Source of the DNA: Oscillospiraceae bacterium
GTDB lineage: Bacteria; Bacillota; Clostridia; Oscillospirales; Ruminococcaceae
NCBI GenBank assembly: GCA_022800935.1
Contig: JAAWRH010000003.1
Location: 62,001-126,000 of the forward strand
Reading direction: 5' to 3'
Length of the DNA stretch: 64,000 nt
How positions within the stretch are numbered: position 1 is the stretch's first letter; every line of letters starts with the position of its first letter. The translations under genes were made by a program, and so were the position numbers. Below are positions 16,997-25,406 of this stretch, one piece after another. Below the pieces are notes generated by a model that worked only from the letters and a program-made list of their open reading frames with translations, was not told where the DNA came from and did not search any database.

Positions 16997-17851
16997 ATGG
17001 GTTTAAAAATTCGTGGAAACCTTTTTTATGAAATCGTTCTGATGACCTTCTGCTCTGTCCTTTTTGCGGTGGGGAACCACTTTTTCCGTTTTCCTAACAA
17101 CTTCACCTTCGGCGGTGTCACCGGCCTTGCGGTGGTTCTCCAGTATTATCTTCCCATAAGTACAGCTACTATCAACTTTATTATCAGCAACCTTTTGCTG
17201 GTGGTGGGCTTTTTGGTGCTGGGGAGGGGATTCGGGGCCAAAACCGCCTATGTAAGCATCACCCTCTCTGTTTTCCTTTCCGCTTTGGAGAAGCTGTGCC
17301 CTTTAGAAAAGCCCCTCACCGATCAGCCCATCCTGGAGCTCTGCTACGGCATCGCCCTGCCAGGCCTGGCCTCTGCCCTGCTGTTTTACATTGGAGCATC
17401 AGGCGGCGGCACCGATATTGTGGCCATGCTGCTGAAAAAGTACACCAGTATTGATATCGGCCGGGCGCTGTTTTTCGCTGACGCGCTGATTGTGGCATCC
17501 GCGTTTTTCACCTTTGGGATTCAGGTAGGGCTTTACTCTGTTCTGGGCCTTGTGGTCAAATCCTTCCTGGTGGACACAGTGATTGAAAATATCAACCTCT
17601 GCAAATCGTTCAATATTATCTGCTCCAATCCGGAGCCCATCTGTCAGTTTATTATGGATAGGCTGCACCACAGTGCCACCGTTTACCAAGCCCAGGGGGC
17701 GTTTACCCATGCGCCCAAAACGGTCATCATCACCGTTATGAGCCGCCCCCAGGCGGCGGCCCTGCGGGCCTACATCAAGTCCATTGAGCCCACCGCCTTT
17801 ATGATCATCACCAACAGCAGCGAGATTATCGGCAAAGGGTTTCAGAATTAA
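16997..17851 (+). CDS. YitT family membrane protein (DUF161 with C-terminal DUF2179)
   Basis: A 284-residue protein. Residues 8-190 contain five or six membrane helices of the YitT/DUF161 family, with the conserved GGVTGLAVVLQYY near residue 37 and GASGGGTDIVAMLLKK near 132. The C-terminal 80 residues are a soluble DUF2179 domain (NIICSNPEPICQFIMD, then TVIITVMSRPQ and FMIITNSSEIIGKGF). The function is unknown in most species. ATG 16997 follows GAAGGAG by nine bases. It is a single-gene unit closed by a hairpin. Confidence 0.9.
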   Translation: MGLKIRGNLFYEIVLMTFCSVLFAVGNHFFRFPNNFTFGGVTGLAVVLQYYLPISTATINFIISNLLLVVGFLVLGRGFGAKTAYVSITLSVFLSALEKLCPLEKPLTDQPILELCYGIALPGLASALLFYIGASGGGTDIVAMLLKKYTSIDIGRALFFADALIVASAFFTFGIQVGLYSVLGLVVKSFLVDTVIENINLCKSFNIICSNPEPICQFIMDRLHHSATVYQAQGAFTHAPKTVIITVMSRPQAAALRAYIKSIEPTAFMIITNSSEIIGKGFQN

Positions 17852-17863
17852 CCAGAATGAAAG

Positions 17864-17902
17864 AGCGCCCGCCTTCCCAAACAGAAAGCGGGCGCTGTCT
17901 TT
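17864..17902. terminator. Terminator between convergent YitT and aroD genes
   Basis: AGCGCCCGC (17864-17872) pairs with GCGGGCGCT (17888-17896), followed by GTCTTTT. It lies between convergent genes. Confidence 0.75.
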
Positions 17903-18690
17903 TACCGGCGCGGACGGAGGGCTTCCATCATCCGCTTCATCTCCAGGACATCCATCTGCCCTGGGGCAGAGCTCTCTTCCAATGCCCCAAAGGTGACTGA
18001 CGACCCGAATACCTCCCCGCATACCCTGGAAACCGCCCCTATCCCCGACATCGCAATGGTGATAATGGGACAGGCAGTCCGCCGGTACATCTCCGCCGAT
18101 GCGGACAGCAGCCTCAATGTGTCCTTGGGCTCCAGCGGCATGACCGCAATCTTCAGAATATCCGCCCCCAGCGATTCCATCCGCGTCAGCCGGGACACCA
18201 TCTCCTGTACAGAGGGGGTACCGTGGAAGTCATGGTTGGAAGCCACGACCTTCACCCCGTTCTCATGGGCAGCCGCAGCCGCCTCCTTCAGGAATTGATC
18301 CCCCATAGAAAGCTCAATATCAATCAGGTCGATACAGCCGCTCTGTATCATCTGACGGGCCAGCTTCCAGTAGCCCTCCTTGGTGATCGCCTGCTGGCCC
18401 CCCTCCCTTTGAGTGCGGAAGGTAAACAGCAGCGGCAGCTCCGGCAGGGCGGTACGTATGGCCTCCACGGCGGGAAGCCCTATCCCGTCCTCCACACTGG
18501 GCATCCAGTCGGCGCGCCATTCCACCAGGTCCACCGCGCCGGGGTGCTGGGCAAGGAATCCGGCAATCCGGGCAGACTGGGCGGAAACTGCCCCGATGGT
18601 GTCCGCCACAATGGGGACGCACAGCTTCGGCATCCCTTCGCCGATGGATACACCCCGAACTCGAACCGGTCTGGTCAATACTTCATCCAT
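17902..18690 (-). CDS. aroD: Type I 3-dehydroquinate dehydratase
   Basis: A 262-residue shikimate pathway enzyme that dehydrates 3-dehydroquinate through a Schiff base. Visible are MPKLCVPIVADT near residue 20, DLVEWRADWM near 55, the catalytic His in SNHDFHGTPS near 150, and the Schiff-base Lys in GADILKIAVMP near 178. The ATG at 18690 overlaps the stop of the upstream reductase gene by eight bases, which suggests translational coupling. No other shikimate gene is close by. The GGGGCGGA upstream can act as ribosome site. Confidence 0.94.
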   Translation of the reverse strand: MDEVLTRPVRVRGVSIGEGMPKLCVPIVADTIGAVSAQSARIAGFLAQHPGAVDLVEWRADWMPSVEDGIGLPAVEAIRTALPELPLLFTFRTQREGGQQAITKEGYWKLARQMIQSGCIDLIDIELSMGDQFLKEAAAAAHENGVKVVASNHDFHGTPSVQEMVSRLTRMESLGADILKIAVMPLEPKDTLRLLSASAEMYRRTACPIITIAMSGIGAVSRVCGEVFGSSVTFGALEESSAPGQMDVLEMKRMMEALRPRR

Positions 18691-19633
18691 TCTTCCGCCC
18701 CTTTTCCTCACTGTAGGCCGCTTCTATAGCGGTAATCCGGTCATACAGAAAGTCGTTGACCGGCGTGGCCATACCGTATTCCCTGCCCAGCGCCCGCACC
18801 GTCTTGGCGAACAGGGCCAGTTCGGTGGGGCGGTGGGCCTCCGCGTCCTGGCGCATGGAGGGCTTGCACTCCGGACCCAGGACAGCCAGATTGTCCATCC
18901 AGTACTGAATGTCCGCCTCCGTCAGCCCGATGCCCGCCAGCAGGGAAAGGCGGCGCACCTCGTCCATGGCATCCAGCATCATGGCGCGGGCCTCTCCCTC
19001 CCGCTGAACGCCGCCGTAGTTAGTTTCAAAAACCGTTACCACCTGGTTCAGGCCCACATTGAACATGAATTTGCTCCACTGGTGGCGTAGGATGTTTTCC
19101 GGCAGCTCGCAGCCGATGCCCGCCGCATCCAGCAGGGCTTTAACCCGCAGCAGCCGGGGGGAAACGGTCCCGTCCTTCTCGCCGATGGCAATGGACCCGA
19201 CGGAATGATAGGTCAGGCTGGTCCCCACTCTGGTGGCGTCGGTGTTCTGGGCCACTGCATAGATCACCCGCTCCGGCCCATAGGCTTTGGCGATGATCTC
19301 CTCGCTGGTAATGCCGTTGATGGCGGACATGAGGGTGGTATCAGGGCCGACGTGCCCGGCAATGGCGGAAACGGCCTGGTCCAGGCCGGTGGACTTGGTG
19401 CAGATGAGCACCAGTTCGGCAGGGGAAACCGGCTCCTCCGGGGTGACATAATGGAAACGGCAGGGCTGGCCGTTGCAGAAAACGCCCTGGGACCGGTACC
19501 GCTGTATCCGTTCCCGGTCGGCGATAATTCGCAGCCCGTTTTCGGGGAGAACCGCCTGGAGCTTCCCGGCATACAGAATGCCTAAAGCGCCCAGGCCGAT
19601 GATAGAAACCGTTTTTATGTTTTGATCTGGCAT
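18683..19633 (-). CDS. 2-dehydropantoate 2-reductase family protein (ApbA/PanE-like)
   Basis: A 316-residue NADPH-binding ketopantoate-reductase fold protein. The N-terminal Rossmann motif is VSIIGLGALGILYAGKL. NGITSEEIIAKAYG near residue 104 and the catalytic lysine region RHQWSKFMFNVGLNQV near 178 match the family. PanE reduces ketopantoate in coenzyme A synthesis, but many paralogues act on other 2-keto acids. The coupling to aroD by overlapping frames is unusual for PanE and leaves the substrate open. The start at ATG 19633 follows AGCAGGT; an ATG six codons upstream has no ribosome site. Confidence 0.85.
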   Translation of the reverse strand: MPDQNIKTVSIIGLGALGILYAGKLQAVLPENGLRIIADRERIQRYRSQGVFCNGQPCRFHYVTPEEPVSPAELVLICTKSTGLDQAVSAIAGHVGPDTTLMSAINGITSEEIIAKAYGPERVIYAVAQNTDATRVGTSLTYHSVGSIAIGEKDGTVSPRLLRVKALLDAAGIGCELPENILRHQWSKFMFNVGLNQVVTVFETNYGGVQREGEARAMMLDAMDEVRRLSLLAGIGLTEADIQYWMDNLAVLGPECKPSMRQDAEAHRPTELALFAKTVRALGREYGMATPVNDFLYDRITAIEAAYSEEKGRKNG

Positions 19634-19677
19634 AATGTAACCTGCTTTCATAAGTAATAATCGTATGCGGGAATTTT

Positions 19678-20142
19678 TCAGCAGCTCCCGGTATTGGGGT
19701 TGTTCCCCTCATCGTCCCCGGAGGATTCTTTTTCCTGTTGGGAGGGGGCTTCCCCGGAGACAGCTTCTGTTTCACCCTGGCTTTCGGAACCGGCGGCCAG
19801 GGTAAAGGAGACCTCCAGGACAACATCCTCGCTGATGCTGGAAATGCGGTAGCCTGAGACGGCCCCCACGCTTGTTCCGTTTATCTTGACATCCGCCACC
19901 ACAAACCCGGCGTTGGGGGTGATGGTAAAGAAGCGGGAGCTGCCCTCCTTCATGCGGATGGAACCCCCTGGAAAGACGCTGCCCCCGTCCCCCGCCTTTA
20001 CGGTAACAGTGTAGTAGGCTGTCTCCCTGGAGATGACAGAGGAAGAGGTAAGGTCCCCCATCTCCAGGGCCTGGACGGGAAGGGCGGCAAACAAAAGCAT
20101 CAGGGCAAGGGCGAGGGATAGGGGGAGGATAATCCTTTTCAT
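19678..20142 (-). CDS. Secreted protein with a beta-rich repeat domain
   Basis: A 154-residue protein with a clear signal peptide (MKRIILPLSLALALMLLFAA, cleavage after VQA). One domain follows (YYTVTVKAGDGGSVFPGGS, then FFTITPNAGFVVADVKINGT) that resembles the bacterial repeat/InlB B-repeat type folds of surface proteins. The last 40 residues are rich in Ser, Glu and Gln and end in NPNTGSC. That tail resembles a sortase-type motif without a membrane anchor. It ends 44 bases before the PanE-like gene starts. Confidence 0.7.
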   Translation of the reverse strand: MKRIILPLSLALALMLLFAALPVQALEMGDLTSSSVISRETAYYTVTVKAGDGGSVFPGGSIRMKEGSSRFFTITPNAGFVVADVKINGTSVGAVSGYRISSISEDVVLEVSFTLAAGSESQGETEAVSGEAPSQQEKESSGDDEGNNPNTGSC

Positions 20143-20250
20143 GTGTATTGTGACCTCATTTCTAAGGGATTTTGAAACGGGCTTTGACGCGCTGAAAAGG
20201 GCGCCGCTGCTTTTCAGTGGCGCCCCTTATTGCTGCGATCCGGAAATTCG

Positions 20251-21591
20251 TCAAATATACATACTCATCATCGCGCCGGAGGTGAAGTACTGGAACAGAT
20301 TATAGGAATTGGCCTTGGAATAGGTCCCCAGCGGGCTGTAGGACCACTGGTTGAGCATATTGTTCTGGGCCATCCGGTTGATGAAATCCTGAGAGGCGCG
20401 GAAGGAATCCATGGCGTCCACCAGCTTGGCCGAAGAGGTGTTCAGCCCCGACTGGGCGTCCTGACGGAGCCCCTGGGCCACGCCGTAGCTGCCGCTGATA
20501 ATCTCCTTGGTGAGGGTTGGGCTGGTCTCCATCGCCTCCGCGAAGGCGTCCCGGTCAAAGGCAAAGGTCCCGTCCTTGGGGTTCACCGATATCCCCGCCA
20601 GGTTCATGGCCTTTTCCCCGGTGGGCAGCCGGGACATGCGGCGGAGCTGGTCCAGCACCCCGCTGCCCTGACCGGCGTTGTCGTTCAGGAATTTCACCGT
20701 ATTGTTATAGCTCTTTACCAGGTTATCCAGCTTATCCGCCATCCCCTTGACGTCGTCCCCCACCTTAATCTGGGTGCTGCCCGCCTTTTTCAGGGTGGCC
20801 TCTATCTTTTCGTCATCCAGGGTAATGCGGTTGCTGGCGGAGGTCTTCTCCTGGGCCGCCTGGCCCTTGTCATTTTCTTTTTTGACGGTGTACACCGCGT
20901 CCTGGGCAGCCTGCTTTTCCTTGGTCAGGCCCATCTTTTCCGCCAGGGTGCCGTTGATGGAAAAGGCGTTTTCCTTCCCCGTCTCCGCGGAGGACACGGT
21001 GAGGGACACCTTGCCGTTGGCCTCCTGGGCCTTGGCGGTTACCCCCAGGTCCAGCCGGTTAATCTCGTCAGCAATGGCGTTGTAAAGCTCCCGGTTGGTT
21101 TTGACGGCGGAGGGGTCGATGTGCAGCTGGGCGGTTCCCTTCTGGGTTTCCAGGGCAAAGGTTCCCTTTTCGGCGGGCGCGCCGCTGGCCCACGCCGCCA
21201 GGCTCTGGTTCTGCTGGGCTGCCGCGGTCTGCTGAACATCCACCTGATATACCGCCGGAGAGGTCAGCTTGCCGACGGCGGAAACGTCCATGACGTTCTG
21301 GTCAGAGGAGACGGCCGCCAGCCGGTTGGCCACGCCGTTTACCTTGGTATCGGAAAGGTCTGTGGCGGCCTGCTGGAGCTCTATCATCTGTTTCTGAAAC
21401 TTCTTTAAAAATTCGGAGGACTTGGTGGAAACGCCGTTCTTCTCAAAGTTGCGCTCCACTGGCCGGACCTTGGTGACAGCGCTGGCCTTCTGGCTGAGGA
21501 TATGGGCCAGCCTGTTGTTATTATTGGCGGCGATGCTGTACCAACTGTTCTGGATGGGGTAATTCATGCCCACGGAACGATAATATGCCAT
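20251..21591 (-). CDS. FliD-like (flagellar hook-associated protein 2 type) protein
   Basis: A 446-residue protein. Residues about 85-130 (ALNE-like N-domain with VSAVGKLTSPAVYQVDVQQ) and the C-terminal half (LVKSYNNTVKFLNDNAGQG, then LAGISVNPKDGTFAFDRDAF) match the flagellar capping protein FliD pattern. FliD caps the growing filament and chaperones flagellin assembly. It lacks the usual clean N-terminal coiled coil, and no flagellin, fliS or other flagellar gene is in the window. The only functional neighbour is a CheW gene. Thus it may be a motility gene outside the main cluster or a repurposed surface protein. The start codon follows GGGGGAACCGTT. Confidence 0.7.
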   Translation of the reverse strand: MAYYRSVGMNYPIQNSWYSIAANNNNRLAHILSQKASAVTKVRPVERNFEKNGVSTKSSEFLKKFQKQMIELQQAATDLSDTKVNGVANRLAAVSSDQNVMDVSAVGKLTSPAVYQVDVQQTAAAQQNQSLAAWASGAPAEKGTFALETQKGTAQLHIDPSAVKTNRELYNAIADEINRLDLGVTAKAQEANGKVSLTVSSAETGKENAFSINGTLAEKMGLTKEKQAAQDAVYTVKKENDKGQAAQEKTSASNRITLDDEKIEATLKKAGSTQIKVGDDVKGMADKLDNLVKSYNNTVKFLNDNAGQGSGVLDQLRRMSRLPTGEKAMNLAGISVNPKDGTFAFDRDAFAEAMETSPTLTKEIISGSYGVAQGLRQDAQSGLNTSSAKLVDAMDSFRASQDFINRMAQNNMLNQWSYSPLGTYSKANSYNLFQYFTSGAMMSMYI

Positions 21592-21684
21592 AACGGTTCC
21601 CCCTTTTCTCTCTGTAACGGCAGAACAAAGTGCCCATGTAAATATTTTTTCTCTCTATAATATATCGGCAGAAACCCTGAAAAA

Positions 21685-22185
21685 TCAAGCTTCTGCGGCG
21701 GATACCAAGGCCTGATATTCCTTTTCCCTCAGCAGCTTGGAGCAGTCCAGGGCCATCACAACCTTGTTTTCTATCTTGGCGATTCCGTTCAGGTATTCGT
21801 TGACCGAAACCCCGCCTATCTGGGGCGGCTGGGAAAACTGCTGTTTTGTAATCTCCATCACCTCGCTGACCTGGTCCACCACGATTCCGTACTGGTGGCC
21901 CCCCACGTCGATGATGATGATACAGGTGCGGTCGTTATAGGGGATTTCCGGCTTGCCGAGGCGCATCCGCACGTCGATAATCGGGATGATATCTCCCCGC
22001 AGGTTGATAATCCCCCTGGCATAGGGAGGATAATCCGGCACCTCAACAATCTTCTGCATCCGGATAATCTGCCTGACTTCCCTGATGGGCACGGCGAACA
22101 GCTGTCTGTCCGCCCAAAAGGAAAGGTACTCGTTCTGCAATTCGCCGCTGGGGATGTGCGCGCCAAAGGCCAGCTCTTCACTCAT
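21685..22185 (-). CDS. cheW: Chemotaxis coupling protein CheW
   Basis: A 166-residue single CheW domain that couples methyl-accepting receptors to the kinase CheA. Core motifs are visible: EYLSFWADRQLFAVPI near residue 19, YARGIINLRGDIIPIIDVR near 56, and GIVVDQVSEVMEI near 100. It starts at ATG 22185 after GGAGG. The FliD-like gene follows 93 bases downstream on the same strand. No cheA, receptor or response regulator gene is in view. Confidence 0.92.
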   Translation of the reverse strand: MSEELAFGAHIPSGELQNEYLSFWADRQLFAVPIREVRQIIRMQKIVEVPDYPPYARGIINLRGDIIPIIDVRMRLGKPEIPYNDRTCIIIIDVGGHQYGIVVDQVSEVMEITKQQFSQPPQIGGVSVNEYLNGIAKIENKVVMALDCSKLLREKEYQALVSAAEA

Positions 22186-22395
22186 GGCCGGTCCTCCTCC
22201 TTCACTTTTAGTGGGTATCTTAATGATACCCTATTTTTGGGTTTTTGCCAATAGGATTTTGGACCTTTCTCAAAATTTCTTCCCCTTTTTCCAGAATTTT
22301 CTTTCTTTAATGTCCTTTATCATTAAAGCAGAATTCCATATATGTTATAATTATAGCAATCCAAAATAATACTGCACTCACTTGACATAAGGTTT

Positions 22396-22590
22396 ATGAT
22401 GCGGGAAACCGGCTCTGTGGAAACCAGAGTTTCCCTGCGCGGGCGCAAGCCTGCACTCAGCCAGACGGATATTCAGGATATTGACCGGATGATACAGACT
22501 CAGCCAGATATTACAATCCATGAAATACGGGAGGAACTCCAGTTACAGGTAAGTGACGAAACCGTCCGCAAAGCGTGGGAGGCAGGGGGG
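22396..22590 (+). pseudogene. IS630-family transposase fragment (helix-turn-helix part)
   Basis: The sequence from the first ATG reads RETGSVETRVSLRGRKPAL and then DITIHEIREELQL and SDETVRKA. This is the winged HTH region typical of IS630/Tc1-type transposases. The family match stops near base 22575, after which the frame runs into unrelated sequence. The N-terminal end and the whole catalytic DDE domain are missing. No inverted ends could be identified. Confidence 0.65.
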
Positions 22591-22822
22591 ATTTTGGGGA
22601 TAACTTTCTTTTTTTGCTCCATTCGCAGGCGGCATACAACATTTTGAGGATACTTGTTTTCCCTACACCGTTTTCACCAATCAAAACGTTAATTCCATCG
22701 CATAAATTCAGATAAAAGTGGTTGCGGATGGTGGCCCCATTCCGGGCAGTTTCCGTCTGTTTTTTTCTATCCCGGCGTTTAAACACCAGAAAATCCATTG
22801 CCCAGAATTCCCTGATTGGCAT
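22590..22822 (-). pseudogene. Truncated AAA/RecF-like ATPase gene
   Basis: From ATG 22822 (after GAGGGTG) the frame gives MPIREFWAMDFLVFKRRDRK, then a Walker A motif in NVLIGENGVGKTSILKMLYAA. The pattern is that of AAA_15/OLD-like or RecF/SMC-type ATPases, normally several hundred residues long. The coding match stops about 80 residues in, at the junction with the IS630 fragment. It has no Walker B, so it cannot be functional alone. Confidence 0.6.
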
Positions 22823-22915
22823 TTTCTTCACCCTCTCTATTTTTATGCCTTTATTATATCATAAGCCGTCTGGGTTCACAAGCGGAAAGAGGGAGGAGGG
22901 CCTACAATATAAGCT

Positions 22916-23032
22916 ACAAACTGAAATATATTCTAAAATATGTGGCCCTTATTTCAAGATATGGGGTTAAACTGAAATAAGAACCGTAAAAAATCATCCT
23001 TATTTCAGTTTACGCCGATTTCCTGAAATAAC
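22916..23032. repeat. Cluster of short ACTGAAATA repeats with a 13-base inverted pair
   Basis: AAACTGAAATAAG (22969-22981) and CTTATTTCAGTTT (22999-23011) are perfectly complementary around a 17-base loop. AAACTGAAATA also occurs at about 22916, CTTATTTCA near 22948 and CTGAAATAA near 23023. They follow the IS fragment and may be the remains of a mobile element end. Confidence 0.5.
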
Positions 23033-23052
23033 GGCATCCCCATCCCGTCAAA

Positions 23053-23081
23053 AAAGGCCCTGCCTCCCGGCAGAGCCTTTT
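23053..23081 (-). terminator. Terminator of the M23 peptidase gene
   Basis: AGGCCCTGCC and GGCAGAGCCT form a stem with one mismatch. On the minus strand it ends in a run of T. Confidence 0.75.
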
Positions 23082-23089
23082 TATTGTTC

Positions 23090-24883
23090 TCAACGTGTTC
23101 CAATATAACTCGCGGGATTCTTGACGGCACCGTAAACCCTGAACTCAATATGTAAATGAGGCCCGGTTGCGTTGCCGGTTTGTCCCACTGCCGCGATTGT
23201 CTGCCCTTGATTGACCCTTTGGCCAGGGGTAACATACAGCGCGCTCGCGTGGAGATACCAGGTCTGGAGTCCGCCGCCATGGTCAATGACGATATACTTG
23301 CCATATCCCTGTCTTTGCTGGGCAACCACAACCGTACCCGCCGCAGTTGCATAAATGGGGGTGCCGGTAGAGGTGGCAATATCCATACCTGTATGGTTCC
23401 AGTAACCATACAGCCCACAGCTGACATACCCGCCGGAGCCGCCCACAGGCCAAATATAGCCGTTGCTGGTGGCCGAACCGCCGGAAAGGGGCGTTGAGAT
23501 GTAGCGGGTAGAGGGCGCTGTCATGGAACCGACAATGACCTCCTGGTCCACAGGCTCCACCAATACCTCCGATGAAATGGGGGTGCGTTCCACAACCATC
23601 CCGTTGACATAGACGACCTTTTCCTCAACCTCTTTCAGGCCGTTCTCGCCGGTGGAAACCACCTTGGAATAGTTGGAGTAATACTTGCTGTCCGGGGTGC
23701 GGTTGATTTTAAATGGGATTTCTTCGGTATAGGTCCTCGTATAAGTGGCCTTTACACCAAGTAGGGGGACGGATTTGCTGATGAGCACCTCCTGCCCGAT
23801 CAAAAGCTTGGTGTCAATGCCGGGATTGAGCTCCCGCAGGCTGTCCAGGCTGATGCCGTTGCTGCGGGCAATGGTGATGGGGGCGTCGCCTGCCTGGGCG
23901 ATATAAATCTTTTCCCCTTCCACCTCAGAGGAGATATACTCCTCAATGTTGTTCAGTTCCACCACGGAGGAAACGGGATAAAGCCCCTGCCGGACCTTGA
24001 TCTTGGAGGTGAACTCCACCTTAGCGTCAGGATACTCCTCCTGATAAGGTTCCTTGAGGGATTCCAACAGCATCATCATAGACTCGCCGTCAGTGGTCGC
24101 GCCGATGAACTCACCGTCAATATAAAGGCCGTCGGCCTGAATAATCTCGTTGCCGGATGCCTGAATAATCTGGTCCGCCAGTACAAAGGAATCGGAAAGG
24201 GTCTGACCGTCCGCCACGCACAGGGTAAACTTGGGCACAGCGTCGGTGGGCTGCTGATATTCCTCGTAGATAATGCGGTCCCGCATCATCTGCTTGGCAT
24301 CGTCAAAGACGCGCTCGTCGGTGATATAACCGATGTTTTTCCCATCGTATTCCACCGAAAGGACAAAGGGCAGGTTGGTAAAGTACCGGACGGTACCCAC
24401 CAGCAGTCCAATGGCCAGCACAGGGCAAACATGATTGAGCACTGTGGCGGTAAACTTCCACAGGTACTTTGCGCTGAACAGAAACGCTGCGCCTGGGCGG
24501 AAGGTCTTCACCCGCATTTCACCGGCGATGCCGGGAGCGTCGGCGGGAAGGGACTTCCACCAGATGGAGCGGAACTCCTCGCGCATCCGTCTCAGGGAAA
24601 CGGCCAAGCCGGTTTCCCGCAGAGAGGCGCGGGTTTTGACAACCCAAAAGCGGAACCTCTCTTCCAGGTTATGGCGGGAAGAAAGAATCCACGCGCCAAT
24701 CCGGCCCTTAGCATGGAGCAGAAGCTTTAGCAGGAACGAACCGGTTTCAAATGATATATGAAAAAAGAACTGACTTACAGAAGTCCACAGCTGCTCCAGC
24801 CAGACGCTGATGGAACCGCGTTCCTGATCCGGCTGCTCGATAGAGCCTCCGTCTGTCGCGCTGGTCTGGCTTATAGAACTCAT
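23090..24883 (-). CDS. Membrane-anchored M23 family peptidoglycan peptidase with LysM and G5 domains
   Basis: A 597-residue cell-wall enzyme. The first 145 residues are basic and cytoplasmic, one membrane helix follows (about 147-170), and the rest lies outside. LysM is at about 330-375 (YIAQAGDAPITIARSNG), G5 at about 380-465, and the M23 domain at about 490-590. The M23 motif pieces are HTGMDIATSTG and the zinc and catalytic histidines in GPHLHIEFR, with YLHAS near 550. M23 peptidases cut peptide cross-links of peptidoglycan, as in division or spore formation. The ATG at 24883 follows AAAGGAGATG. The long N-terminal region is unusual. Confidence 0.9.
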   Translation of the reverse strand: MSSISQTSATDGGSIEQPDQERGSISVWLEQLWTSVSQFFFHISFETGSFLLKLLLHAKGRIGAWILSSRHNLEERFRFWVVKTRASLRETGLAVSLRRMREEFRSIWWKSLPADAPGIAGEMRVKTFRPGAAFLFSAKYLWKFTATVLNHVCPVLAIGLLVGTVRYFTNLPFVLSVEYDGKNIGYITDERVFDDAKQMMRDRIIYEEYQQPTDAVPKFTLCVADGQTLSDSFVLADQIIQASGNEIIQADGLYIDGEFIGATTDGESMMMLLESLKEPYQEEYPDAKVEFTSKIKVRQGLYPVSSVVELNNIEEYISSEVEGEKIYIAQAGDAPITIARSNGISLDSLRELNPGIDTKLLIGQEVLISKSVPLLGVKATYTRTYTEEIPFKINRTPDSKYYSNYSKVVSTGENGLKEVEEKVVYVNGMVVERTPISSEVLVEPVDQEVIVGSMTAPSTRYISTPLSGGSATSNGYIWPVGGSGGYVSCGLYGYWNHTGMDIATSTGTPIYATAAGTVVVAQQRQGYGKYIVIDHGGGLQTWYLHASALYVTPGQRVNQGQTIAAVGQTGNATGPHLHIEFRVYGAVKNPASYIGTR

Positions 24884-25055
24884 TGCTATCATCTCCTTTA
24901 CAAATCCCATGTCGTTTCAATCCATTCATGGCAGTCAGAAGAGAGACAAACCGTCCGGGCTGCCCCTTATCAGTAAGGAGTACCTCTTTCGCTCCGCCTG
25001 CCGCCGCACCATGTTGAAACTTGCCTTCAAGGGAGATATGACCTATATCGGTTCT

Positions 25056-25084
25056 ATTATACCTTTTTTTCCTTAAAAAAGCAA
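25056..25084 (-). promoter_or_regulatory. Sigma-A promoter of the M23 peptidase gene
   Basis: TTGCTT and TATAAT (25061-25056) on the minus strand are 17 bases apart. The implied 5' leader is about 165 bases long. I see no known riboswitch consensus in it. Confidence 0.6.
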
Positions 25085-25406
25085 CCCCCAGAGGCATATT
25101 CCAAGGATGTTCTGAATAATTTCCACTATCTTATTTATTGTTTCTGCCATTTATTGTGCATTATGTGTATAAAAAGGAAAAGAGAAGTCCAAATTTTTCC
25201 TTTTTTCGGAACCATTCATGACAAAAAGTGTGTGAATAATTTGTTTAAAAGCCATTAACAATTTCCAGCCGCTGCCGTCAGTCTTTATTTTGCCGCCAAT
25301 TATATTACCAAAACAAGCTGGGAATAAATTGGATAAAGTATGAACAAATATGGTATACTTTCTGTTTTCTGTGTGATATTGTTTCCTGGCAGGCGTTGGA
25401 GATTCC
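25085..25406. other. Intergenic region without a supported gene
   Basis: AT-rich sequence between the M23 promoter and the 3' end of the pseudouridine synthase gene. A 90-codon frame on the minus strand (25151-25423) overlaps the synthase 3' end, has no ribosome site and no recognisable content. I treat the region as non-coding. Confidence 0.4.

Noticed and set aside
24884..25049. The long leader of the M23 gene as a possible cyclic-di-AMP or other riboswitch
   Set aside because: Cell-wall hydrolase genes are often under such control, but none of the conserved blocks could be found by eye.
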